Origin: Selenomonas sp. | Lineage (GTDB): Bacteria > Bacillota > Negativicutes > Selenomonadales > Selenomonadaceae | Length of the DNA: 64,000 nucleotides | Assembly: GCA_022482925.1 (NCBI GenBank) | Contig: JAKVOG010000001.1 | Span: 62,001 to 126,000, forward strand | Direction: 5' to 3' | Part shown: positions 1 through 7,771 of the stretch, in pieces | How positions within the stretch are numbered: the first letter of the stretch is position 1 | How the letters are laid out: each line of letters opens with the position of its first letter | Made by a program: the position numbers and the translations under genes | Notes under the pieces: generated by a model | Seen by the model: the letters and a program-made list of their open reading frames with translations, nothing else | Told to the model about the DNA's origin: nothing | The model's database searches: none

Positions 1-1570
1 AGTTTACGATCTTGGCATCAAAGATACCATCGATAGCCTTGACATCTTCCATTACATCAGACGGGATATCATTATCGATAGTCAGTACCATCAGATTCGT
101 GCCCTCGACCTCGGTCTTTCCGACCTGCATACCGGAAATGTTGATGTTCTTACCGCCCAGCAGCGTGCCAACAGTGCCGATGACGCCCGGACGATTGATA
201 TGCGGGCAGACCAGGATGCGGGCATGCGGATCAACGTCGACACGGAACTTATTGATGCGGACGATACGGCCTTCCGTACCGAAGAGCGTGCCCTGTACGG
301 CCAGTTCTTTGCCACCGATCATCGCCTTGACGGTGATGAGGTTCGTGAAATCTTCGACTTCCTTCTCTTTGACTTCCGTCACCTTGATGCCGCGTTCCTT
401 GGCCAGGCCAGGTGCATTGACATAGTTGACTTCATTTTCCATGATCGGGTTCAGCATGCCCTTGATAACAGCCGTTGTCAGCATCCCCGTGTTGACTTCC
501 GTGATCTCACCATTATAGACGACTTCAACCTTCTCAACCGGACCTTCAGCCAGTGCCGTTACCGTGCCGCCCAGGCGCTCAGCCAGCGTCAGATACGGTG
601 CGATGACTTTCATGACCTGCGGCGATACCGGCGCCATGTTGACGGCCGTTGATACCGGCTCGCCCTTGAGTGCAGCCAGAATTCCCTTGGATACGTCAAG
701 CGATACACCGATCTGAGCCTCAACCGTAGAAGCCCCAAGATGAGGCGTCAGGACGATGCCCGGTACGCCAACCAGTGGATGATCCAGACCTACCGGCTCA
801 CTGGTATAGACATCGATTGCCGCCCCGGCTACGATGCCCTGCTTCACAGCCTCAGCCAGGTCTTCTTCGGCGATAATGCCGCCGCGGGCGCAGTTCACAA
901 GACGGACACCCTTTTTCATCTGCTTCATCTGTGCCATGCCGATCATACCCTTGGTATCCGGCGTCAATGGCATATGTACGGTGATGAAGTCCGATTCCTT
1001 GATGACATCATCCAATGTTCCCACTCTCACACCGAGAGCTTTTGCTCTTTCTTCATTAATATATGGGTCATACGCAATGACATTCATATCGAAGGCCATC
1101 GCCCGCTTGGCTACACCGGAACCGATACGTCCCATACCGATGACGCCCAGCGTCTTGCCCCGAAGCTCTACACCGACATACTTCTTGCGGTTCCACTCGC
1201 CCTTCTGCATGGTCTCATTGGCGATTGGAATGTTACGGGACATGGCGAGCATCATGGCCATCGTATGCTCGGTTGCTGCGATCGTATTGCCGCCCGGGGA
1301 GTTGATGACGATAATACCTTTGGCTGTAGCAGCCGGAATATCGATATTGTCAACGCCTACGCCGGCACGACCGATGATCTTAAGGTTCTTTGCCCGCTCG
1401 ATCACTTCAGCCGTTACCTTCGATGCCGAGCGCACCATCAGTGCATCGTACTCAGGAATGATTTCCAGCAATTCCTCTGCCGGCAGTTTATCCTTGACAT
1501 CCACGTCGAATTCTTTCTTCAAGAGTTCAATACCTTTTGGGGAAATACCATCTGCAGCCAAAACCTTCAT
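1..1570 (-). CDS. serA: D-3-phosphoglycerate dehydrogenase (3' end cut by window edge)
   Basis: Catalyses NAD-dependent oxidation of 3-phosphoglycerate to 3-phosphohydroxypyruvate, the first step of serine synthesis in the cytoplasm. The frame begins at ATG 1570, after an AGAGGAG ribosome site, and is open for 523 codons to the left edge without a stop; related proteins are about 525-530 aa, so only a few residues are missing. Visible marks are the dinucleotide-binding segment VIGMGRIGSG, the substrate/catalytic segments NCARGGI and TPHLGAST, an intervening domain, and a C-terminal ACT-type domain beginning ILVCPHINRPGVIG, which in this family usually senses serine. It lies behind a T-box leader and divergent from serC, so both flanking genes serve serine synthesis. 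Confidence 0.96.
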   Translation of the reverse strand, partial: MKVLAADGISPKGIELLKKEFDVDVKDKLPAEELLEIIPEYDALMVRSASKVTAEVIERAKNLKIIGRAGVGVDNIDIPAATAKGIIVINSPGGNTIAATEHTMAMMLAMSRNIPIANETMQKGEWNRKKYVGVELRGKTLGVIGMGRIGSGVAKRAMAFDMNVIAYDPYINEERAKALGVRVGTLDDVIKESDFITVHMPLTPDTKGMIGMAQMKQMKKGVRLVNCARGGIIAEEDLAEAVKQGIVAGAAIDVYTSEPVGLDHPLVGVPGIVLTPHLGASTVEAQIGVSLDVSKGILAALKGEPVSTAVNMAPVSPQVMKVIAPYLTLAERLGGTVTALAEGPVEKVEVVYNGEITEVNTGMLTTAVIKGMLNPIMENEVNYVNAPGLAKERGIKVTEVKEKEVEDFTNLITVKAMIGGKELAVQGTLFGTEGRIVRINKFRVDVDPHARILVCPHINRPGVIGTVGTLLGGKNINISGMQVGKTEVEGTNLMVLTIDNDIPSDVMEDVKAIDGIFDAKIVN

Positions 1571-1663
1571 AATTCATCGCTCCTCTAAAATAGATCGGAT
1601 CTAACCTTCTAATTACCATTGTACGCATCCAGAAACAAAGCTCCGTCATCGCATTTTCTCCAT

Positions 1664-1900
1664 AAAAAAAGCCCCGTCCCGATTTGGGACGGAGCATGAA
1701 GTCCGTGGTGCCACCCAAGTGATACCTTCCAAAGGCATCTCTCTCGCCGCTGTATCGGGCTGCCCGTCTGGCTCATCGCCAGCCGCTCTGAGTTGGACGG
1801 CTGCTTCTCCTCACTGACTCGCACCAACCGTCAGCTCTCTCCAAAGGATATCCGCAACGTTATTCTCTTCATCGCGTTCTCTATTCCTGTGCATAATCGT
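1664..1900 (-). promoter_or_regulatory. T-box leader of serA, probably tRNA-Ser responsive
   Basis: Read on the minus strand, the leader holds AGAGAG followed by GGTTGGTGCGAGTCAG (Stem I apical region), the conserved T-box GGGTGGCACCACGG (about 1702-1716), and a GC-rich hairpin at 1671-1695 followed by seven U (1664-1670). The T-box and hairpin can form the usual antiterminator/terminator alternatives, so uncharged tRNA would allow read-through into serA about 95 nt downstream. The best specifier candidate is TCC (serine) at 1795-1797, followed by AACTCAGAGC as expected for the 3' side of Stem I. The T-box call is firm. The serine codon is an inference from spacing and from the gene controlled. 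Confidence 0.9.
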
Positions 1901-1929
1901 ATTATAGTTTATCCATTTTATGCTGTCAA
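1901..1929 (-). promoter_or_regulatory. sigma-70-type promoter of the serA T-box transcript
   Basis: On the minus strand a perfect TTGACA (1924-1929) and a perfect TATAAT (1901-1906) are separated by 17 bases. They lie just upstream of the T-box leader, so transcription would begin at about 1893 and run through the leader into serA. Confidence 0.85.
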
Positions 1930-2084
1930 GTGTATTTCCACAAAAAACAATATTTATTTTGCTGCTTGCTTTTCATAAATTTACGCGCTAAAATATAACA
2001 AAACGGCTAATGTCCGCAATGCGTGGACGGATGCCGATGTAAAATTGTCAATCCATGATTCTATTGTTTTTAGGAGGTTATCCC

Positions 2085-3176
2085 ATGGAAGCAGATCGCG
2101 TTTACAACTTTAACCCGGGTCCGGCTACCCTGCCCCTGGAAGTCCTGAAAGAAGCACAGGCTGAGTTCCTGAACTTCGATCACAGCGGCATGTCCATCCT
2201 CGAGATCAGCCATCGTGCCAAGCAGTATGATGCTGTACACCAGAAGGCTAAAGCGGATATCAAAGAGCTGATGGGTCTCGGCGATGACTATGAAGTCCTG
2301 TTCTGCCAGGGCGGCGCCAGCCAGCAGTTCGCTATGATTCCTTTGAACTTTGCCACGAAAGAACATCCGGGCAACTATGTACTATCCGGCAGCTTTGCCT
2401 CAAAGGCCTACAAGGAAGCCGAGATTCTCGGCGTAGGCGAGGTTGCTGCCTCCAGCAAGGATGACAACTTCAAGCATATTCCGACGCAGGATGAGCTCAG
2501 GATCAACCCGGATGCTGCTTATGTGCACCTCTGCTATAACAATACGATTTACGGTACGGAATATCACTACATCCCGGAGACGAATGGCGTGCCATTGTTC
2601 GCCGACATGTCATCGGATATGCTGTCCCGTCCAATCGACTTCCAGAAATTCGATTTCATCTATGCCGGCGTACAGAAGAACCTCGGACCGGCTGGTGTGG
2701 TCCTGGTCGTTGCCAAGAAATCCCTGCTCGAGAAGAGTCCGGAAACCCTGCCGACCATGTTCCGTTACAACACGTTCCTCAAGAAAGATTCGCTCTACAA
2801 CACCCCGCCAGCATTCTGCATCTACATGGTGGGCAAAGTCGCTGCCTGGATCAAGGCACAGGGCGGACTGGCTGAGATGGCAAAACGCAACAAGAAGAAG
2901 GCTGAGGTCGTCTACGCTGCCATCGATAATTCCAACGGATTCTATCGTGGTCATGCCGACAAGGACAGCCGTTCCTTCATGAACGTCACCTTCCGCCTCC
3001 CGAATGAAGATCTGGAGAAGAAATTTGTTGCTGAAGCCCTTGAGCATAAACTCAGCGGCGTAAAGGGACATCGCAGCGTAGGTGGCATGCGTGCATCCAT
3101 CTATAATGCCATGCCGTATGAAGGCGCTGCTGCGCTGGCGGAGTTCATGGAAAAATTCCGCAAAGCAAACGCATAA
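2085..3176 (+). CDS. serC: phosphoserine aminotransferase
   Basis: Pyridoxal-phosphate transaminase that converts 3-phosphohydroxypyruvate and glutamate to phosphoserine and 2-oxoglutarate, the second step of serine synthesis. The 363-aa product starts MEADRVYNFNPGPATLP, the standard SerC opening, and carries the cofactor lysine in FIYAGVQKNLGPAG (about residue 196). Length matches the family (about 360 aa). I chose ATG 2085 because TAGGAGG lies seven bases upstream; an earlier in-frame ATG at 2055 has no ribosome site. The gene is divergent from serA, and a terminator follows directly. Confidence 0.97.
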   Translation: MEADRVYNFNPGPATLPLEVLKEAQAEFLNFDHSGMSILEISHRAKQYDAVHQKAKADIKELMGLGDDYEVLFCQGGASQQFAMIPLNFATKEHPGNYVLSGSFASKAYKEAEILGVGEVAASSKDDNFKHIPTQDELRINPDAAYVHLCYNNTIYGTEYHYIPETNGVPLFADMSSDMLSRPIDFQKFDFIYAGVQKNLGPAGVVLVVAKKSLLEKSPETLPTMFRYNTFLKKDSLYNTPPAFCIYMVGKVAAWIKAQGGLAEMAKRNKKKAEVVYAAIDNSNGFYRGHADKDSRSFMNVTFRLPNEDLEKKFVAEALEHKLSGVKGHRSVGGMRASIYNAMPYEGAAALAEFMEKFRKANA

Positions 3177-3188
3177 AGCCATTTTTGA

Positions 3189-3213
3189 AGCAGTCCGCAA
3201 GGACTGCTTTTTT
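3189..3213 (+). terminator. terminator of serC
   Basis: An eight-base-pair stem (AGCAGTCC / GGACTGCT) with a GCAA tetraloop is followed by a run of T, starting 13 bases after the serC stop codon. Confidence 0.9.
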
Positions 3214-3333
3214 GTTGTCCTGATGCTCAAAGTCTCCCGATGCTCCATCAGAAACGTACCTTTTCACTTTCGTTTGAATATGGTATAATTGACAAAGCAA
3301 ACCGAAATAACAAATAGATAGGACTGGATAGCC

Positions 3334-4086
3334 ATGCATGTGCGTCATACAAAATTACTGAATATCGTCAACAGCAAGAAACGGGTTGCAGTCACAGAGC
3401 TTTCTGAAGCGCTGGATGTCTCCGAGGTAACCATCCGCAAGGATCTCAATCTGCTGGAGCGGAAAGGCCTGCTGCGCCGCGAGCACGGCTATGCCAAGAT
3501 CATTGCCAGTGATGATATCGCCAACCATCTGTCTTTCAACTACGAGCAAAAGCGCCTGATTGCTCAGCGCGCAGCTGAAAGCATCCATAATGGCGAAACC
3601 GTCATGATTGAATCGGGCGGCTGTTGTGCGCTGCTGGCTGAAGAGCTGGCCACCAATCGCCGGGATGTCACCATCATTACCAACTCGGCCTTCATCGCTG
3701 ACTATATCCGCAAGCAGCCCGGTGCACATGTTATCCTGCTCGGTGGCGAATATCAGAATGAATCTCAGGTCATGGTGGGACCGATTGTCCCGAAATGCGT
3801 TCAGGATTTCCATGTCAATAAACTGTTCGTTGGAACTGACGGACTCAATGATGAGGGATTCATGTCCTGCGATCTCATGCGGGCGGAAGCCGTACGGGCT
3901 ATGGCCGAAAGTGCCAATCAGGTAATCATCCTGACCGAATCCGCCACACTCAAGGTTGCCGGCGTAGTCACTTTGCTGCCCTTTGACCGGATTCATGCCG
4001 TCTACACGGACGAGCATGCGGATGGCGAGTCTCTTGCCAGGCTGAACAGCCACAAGGTTCATGTCTACCCGGTATCACCTCAATAA
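3334..4086 (+). CDS. DeoR/GlpR-family transcription regulator
   Basis: A 250-aa DNA-binding regulator. Residues about 5-55 form the DeoR helix-turn-helix (VTELSEALDVSEVTIRKDLN), and the remainder is the DeoR C-terminal sensor domain, which in this family binds a phosphorylated sugar; IESGGCC and GTDGLNDEGFMS are typical sensor segments. The gene is monocistronic, between the serC terminator and its own terminator, and no sugar operon is adjacent. The target and effector therefore cannot be named. The start ATG 3334 follows AGGACTGGATAGCC, a weak but plausible ribosome site. Confidence 0.9.
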   Translation: MHVRHTKLLNIVNSKKRVAVTELSEALDVSEVTIRKDLNLLERKGLLRREHGYAKIIASDDIANHLSFNYEQKRLIAQRAAESIHNGETVMIESGGCCALLAEELATNRRDVTIITNSAFIADYIRKQPGAHVILLGGEYQNESQVMVGPIVPKCVQDFHVNKLFVGTDGLNDEGFMSCDLMRAEAVRAMAESANQVIILTESATLKVAGVVTLLPFDRIHAVYTDEHADGESLARLNSHKVHVYPVSPQ

Positions 4087-4098
4087 CACAGTAAACTC

Positions 4099-4139
4099 AA
4101 AGGCCGTATTCCGCTCTTGCAGGGAATACGGCCTTTTCC
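4099..4139 (+). terminator. terminator of the DeoR-family gene
   Basis: A 14-bp stem, AAAGGCCGTATTCC paired with GGGAATACGGCCTTTT (one mismatch region at the loop), ends in a T-rich tract 13 bases after the stop codon. Confidence 0.88.
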
Positions 4140-4193
4140 TATTGGCGTGTTTTGTCATAAATAAAATTTATTTATATTAATGCTAAAAATTAC

Positions 4194-4221
4194 TTGCAAA
4201 AATAATTCAAGCTGTTATAAT
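4194..4221 (+). promoter_or_regulatory. promoter of the 50-aa orphan gene
   Basis: TTGCAA (4194-4199) and a perfect TATAAT (4216-4221) are spaced by 16 bases, 63 bases before the ATG of the small gene. Confidence 0.6.
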
Positions 4222-4283
4222 AGTTAATTGTTAGTTGGTACTAATACTTGCTAATAGTTTTAACAGGATCAGGAGGTGTAACA

Positions 4284-4436
4284 ATGCGCGATTTTACGAA
4301 AATTCTCGATCAGAATCTGGACAGCCGTGAATTCCAGGAAGCCTGGGAAGCCAGCTCCATGGAGTATGATTTTATCGATCGAATTGCTGCCGTATGTGCA
4401 AAGCTTGCTCATAACGGTGCTGAAAAAAACAACTAA
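4284..4436 (+). CDS. 50-aa protein resembling the N-terminus of XRE-family antitoxins, without the HTH
   Basis: A small acidic protein starting MRDFTKILDQNLDSREFQEA. It has its own promoter, a strong ribosome site (AGGAGGTG, seven bases before ATG) and its own terminator, so it is probably expressed. The pattern 'L.D.EF...W....MEYDFI..I' resembles the leader helix that precedes the helix-turn-helix in HigA-like XRE antitoxins. Here the chain stops where the HTH should begin, and no HTH appears in any frame before the terminator. No toxin gene is next to it. It may be a relic of a toxin-antitoxin pair or a short regulatory protein; the resemblance is weak because of its length. Confidence 0.65.
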   Translation: MRDFTKILDQNLDSREFQEAWEASSMEYDFIDRIAAVCAKLAHNGAEKNN

Positions 4437-4458
4437 GCAGCAGCTGATATAGATGAAT

Positions 4459-4505
4459 CACGAAAAGGTCCGCATTTCTCATGAAATGCGGACCTTTTCG
4501 TGTGA
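4459..4505. terminator. bidirectional terminator between the orphan gene and the DUF4127 gene
   Basis: A stem of about 20 bp (TCACGAAAAGGTCCGCATTTC / GAAATGCGGACCTTTTCG) with a TCAT loop sits between two converging genes and has A/T-rich tracts on both sides, so it can serve both. Confidence 0.88.
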
Positions 4506-4509
4506 TTTA

Positions 4510-6132
4510 TCAATGCGTAAAATAATGAGTTTCCTTGTGTTCTTCATGCTGGATATCGGACTCAAACATACGATTCCAGGGGAATGACACCTGAATCTCT
4601 TCCAGGCTCTTGAACGGCGGGAAATTATCTTCTACGAAACGGTTAATCATGCGGGCCGAACGATCTGCTACTGCTTCTTTCTTCGTATCCAGACTGCCGT
4701 ATACACCATCACCACGCAGCCAGGTCAGCTGCCGCGCAATGATATTACGAACATTGGCCTGATACGCCCAGTCATCCAGATAACGCGTGATCAGCAACTG
4801 ATCAACATCGGTATCCTTCATGTGCTTGGCCAGCATGCCCTCGCCCAGGACAAACCCGGTACTATTCGTCGGCGTATTCCAGCCGGCATAAGCACGAACC
4901 TTGAACAGCAGACCCCGCGTCTTCAACTCTTCCATGAGGGCATTATCCGCCCCATTGGCATAAGCGATATCCGCAATGCCGACCGGATAACCTTTCTCCA
5001 CATACTCGCTGATGATATCTGCCAGGTATTTCGTGCCTTCACGGGCGGTTCCATCATTAGCCCGGTCATTTGCCTCCAGTGTCTTGCCATTTGGATTGGT
5101 ATTGACCACCAGAACCAAATCCGCCCGTTCCGGTGACCTGACCTGCATGCCGCCAGCCGCAGCTATCGCGGACTGGATTGAGGCACTGATCTTCTCATCG
5201 GAATAAGCCGGAATCGTAAACTCGCCACACCCCCAATTATAGCGGACATATACGAATGGCGTCTCATGCCGGATTGTGTTCACAGCCCTTGTCAGCATCA
5301 GCATACCGATTTCATCGATACCAGCCATCGTCTGGAAGCGGGTTGCATCGAGATCTTTGCCTGCTTCTGCCAGATGACGACTCTCAAGATGCGTCTGCGA
5401 ATATGGCGCATTGTCATCGCGGCCAAGTGCCAGATAGTTGAATGCGTTATCCCGCGTGAGCTCAATCAATTTCTCATTTGCCGCAAAGTTCTTCTCACGA
5501 CGCCCCATCCAATCCGACAGGGATTTAGCAGGAATCAGCCGCTCCAGAAAGGCCATCTCTTTCTTCTCGCGACGCGTCAGGCCCTCGACTTCAGACTTAT
5601 CCTTCAAGACTGTATACCGAAAAATATCCGTACCATAGTTACGGTAGTAGGCTGGTTCCTCATGCCCGGAAGCCTCACCGCTGCGGGGAGTACGCATGAT
5701 CGAACTGAACACATAAAGTGGGAGCTTCGGGAACTCTTTACGAAAAGTCTGGAACTTCTCCGCCCGACTTAAGATTTCTTCCTTACTGTATTCATGCTTA
5801 CGCGATCCAACCAGGCTGCCATAAAGCATCGAATCAGACGAGATCACCGCAGCATCAGCCCCGGGGGCATTTTGCTCCACCCAGGTCCACAATGCATCTG
5901 GATTGCCCAGGTTCTGACGATCCCCCAGCATCTCTTCCGGTGGTACCACAACCTGATAACCCAGTTTCTGGATGACTTCCGCCGTTTGTTTATCAGATAT
6001 CGGCCGATTGTCATGCGGTATGTATAAAATCTTATCTACCTTCGGTTCTGCTTTATGGCGTGCAAACGCCAGTGGCATCATCGTAAACATTACGCAAAAA
6101 ACTGCCAGCAGAGCCAGTATAGGTCTTTTCAA
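4510..6132 (-). CDS. exported DUF4127-family protein
   Basis: A 540-aa protein of unknown function that matches the DUF4127 family: after a signal peptide (MKRPILALLAVFCVMFTMMP, then LAFA before the likely cut) it has the typical ILYIPHDNRPISDKQTAEV and VISSDSMLYGSLVGSR segments. It should act outside the cytoplasmic membrane, in the diderm periplasm. I place the start at TTG 6132 because AAGGGAG lies eight bases before it and the signal peptide then begins with MKRP; three ATGs at 6148-6156 lack a ribosome site. Alone in its transcription unit; the converging orphan gene shares its terminator. Family members are common in Firmicutes, but no activity is established. Confidence 0.85.
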   Translation of the reverse strand: MKRPILALLAVFCVMFTMMPLAFARHKAEPKVDKILYIPHDNRPISDKQTAEVIQKLGYQVVVPPEEMLGDRQNLGNPDALWTWVEQNAPGADAAVISSDSMLYGSLVGSRKHEYSKEEILSRAEKFQTFRKEFPKLPLYVFSSIMRTPRSGEASGHEEPAYYRNYGTDIFRYTVLKDKSEVEGLTRREKKEMAFLERLIPAKSLSDWMGRREKNFAANEKLIELTRDNAFNYLALGRDDNAPYSQTHLESRHLAEAGKDLDATRFQTMAGIDEIGMLMLTRAVNTIRHETPFVYVRYNWGCGEFTIPAYSDEKISASIQSAIAAAGGMQVRSPERADLVLVVNTNPNGKTLEANDRANDGTAREGTKYLADIISEYVEKGYPVGIADIAYANGADNALMEELKTRGLLFKVRAYAGWNTPTNSTGFVLGEGMLAKHMKDTDVDQLLITRYLDDWAYQANVRNIIARQLTWLRGDGVYGSLDTKKEAVADRSARMINRFVEDNFPPFKSLEEIQVSFPWNRMFESDIQHEEHKETHYFTH

Positions 6133-6207
6133 AAAAGTCGCTCCCTTCATCATCACGGTATCATTGGGTCCTGCCTGCCAGGCAGGACTGGTGGCTATGG
6201 CCGCAGC

Positions 6208-6897
6208 TTACTCTGCAACTTTCTCCGCTACCAGTTGTTTCAATGCATCTTTCACATCATCCGGAATATTGAGCTTCGTCTCAAACTCAACACCGCCATC
6301 TTTTGGTGTTGCCTTATCGATTTCAATCATATCAAGCATACGATGCCCCTGAAACTCAGTCTTGCCAAAATCAGATTCAGCCAATACTTTGCTGTAATCA
6401 ATACGAACCTTATTATGCTGAATCTGCATGGGCAAATCATCGGACAACTCGATGTGACCAACCAAACGCTCTGCCATGGACAAGGAAATGCGGGAAAACA
6501 CCCAACTCATAAGTCCGTGATCCGGAAGATTACGCTCCCGAACCCTGTAGACCATATAGGACTGATCTCCATTATGGACGAATTCCTGGATCTCGCCAGA
6601 TAATTCTACCGGACCAACCTTCTCCGTTTCAGCCCGGACATCCATGCGGCCATTCGCATGTGAGGCAATCGTCACGGATTTCACTGTGCTGTCAGCCGGA
6701 ATGCGCTTCGCAATAGCCTTATTCATCACATCATCAGGAACAAACAGTTTGCCCTGACTGATCTCCAATAACGATTCTTTGTCCCAGGTATTCTGAATGA
6801 CCTGAATAACCGGGCCATAGTCCTGAACAGCTTCCTGGACCTTGGACCAATCCACTTGTGCCGCTTTTTCCTGCCAACCTGCTGGCAAATCAATCAT
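6208..6897 (-). CDS. hypothetical protein translationally coupled to the DUF2225 gene
   Basis: A 229-aa soluble protein with no signal peptide or membrane segment. I do not recognise the family. The N-terminal half (MIDLPAGWQEKAAQVDWSKV) is helical and acidic; the rest alternates charged and hydrophobic residues as in a beta-sandwich (SVTIASHANGRMDVRAETE, KVRIDYSKVLAESDFG). The ATG overlaps the stop of the upstream gene as ATGA, and GGAGG lies 11 bases before it, which fixes the start and implies coupled translation. Any role should be sought together with the DUF2225 protein. Confidence 0.75.
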   Translation of the reverse strand: MIDLPAGWQEKAAQVDWSKVQEAVQDYGPVIQVIQNTWDKESLLEISQGKLFVPDDVMNKAIAKRIPADSTVKSVTIASHANGRMDVRAETEKVGPVELSGEIQEFVHNGDQSYMVYRVRERNLPDHGLMSWVFSRISLSMAERLVGHIELSDDLPMQIQHNKVRIDYSKVLAESDFGKTEFQGHRMLDMIEIDKATPKDGGVEFETKLNIPDDVKDALKQLVAEKVAE

Positions 6898-7595
6898 TTC
6901 GTGTTTTCCTCCGGATTCGTTTCTTTCTTGTCCTCGCGGATTGTCTGCCAAAGATCGCGGGCACGTTTATACAACTTGATATCCTCATCACGGACCCGCT
7001 GATCGCCAATAATCCGTGAAATATACTGGGTAGACTTCTCATAATCCTGCATACGGAAATAGAGTGCCCCGATCAGATAAACTACGGTATTATCGGATAG
7101 CCCATTGATTGGATACCGTTCCGTCATCAGGGATTTGTCATACAGTTCAGCCGCACGTTGCAGCATTTCCGTCTCCTTGTCCTGCTCTCCTGCGTCACGA
7201 TAGACCCAGCCCAGTTCCAGATACAGACCAGCCCGCTTGGCCAGTGACTGATCCGTCATCTCCGCATAGAAAATCGCCAATTTAAACGAAGCAACCGCAT
7301 CAGGAATGCCCCTCTCCTCCACGAACTTCATGCCGAGTTTACGTGGTTCCAGGAACTCCTGGATCTTCTTCTTGTGAAGTGCCGGCATTGTTCCCAGAAA
7401 CGTCTTCTCATCAGCCGCAAAGCCGCAGTGCTCACAAAACCATATCTTATAGAAGTACGGATTGAAATCCTTATAATGCACACAAAAATCTTCATCCGTT
7501 TTCTCTACAAACAACTTGGATTTTGTCTTGACGATCCTCGTTGACTTGCCACAAATCGGGCAGGTCTTCTCAACCGTAAAGGTAAATTCCCCCAT
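6894..7595 (-). CDS. DUF2225-family protein with zinc ribbon and TPR-like repeats
   Basis: A 233-aa cytoplasmic protein. It opens with two cysteine pairs, CPIC near residue 12 and CEHC near residue 54, that should form one zinc-binding site, and the sequence MGEFTFTVEKTCPICGKSTR is typical of DUF2225. The C-terminal two thirds are helix pairs resembling tetratricopeptide repeats (LAKRAGLYLELGWVYRDAGE, TVVYLIGALYFRMQDYEKST). Such repeats usually bind protein partners; the specific function is unknown. It is first in a two-gene operon and is translated from an ATG after AGGAGGAAAATC. Confidence 0.85.
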   Translation of the reverse strand: MGEFTFTVEKTCPICGKSTRIVKTKSKLFVEKTDEDFCVHYKDFNPYFYKIWFCEHCGFAADEKTFLGTMPALHKKKIQEFLEPRKLGMKFVEERGIPDAVASFKLAIFYAEMTDQSLAKRAGLYLELGWVYRDAGEQDKETEMLQRAAELYDKSLMTERYPINGLSDNTVVYLIGALYFRMQDYEKSTQYISRIIGDQRVRDEDIKLYKRARDLWQTIREDKKETNPEENTK

Positions 7596-7697
7596 GATTT
7601 TCCTCCTGTCTATATCCCTTACTATTCTCTTCTTTTATAATTAGACAATAACTATAGAATACCACATTATCGGTGAAATTAACATGAAGAATTGCTA

Positions 7698-7734
7698 AAA
7701 TAACCCTCTGCAGACCATTCCACAGAGGGTTATT
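7698..7734 (-). terminator. terminator of the glycogen operon
   Basis: The stem AATAACCCTCTG / CAGAGGGTTATT with a 12-base loop lies 37 bases downstream of the last glg-operon gene on the minus strand. Confidence 0.82.
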
Positions 7735-7771
7735 TCCTGTTTTAACCAGGTATAGCATAAGCTAACACCGT

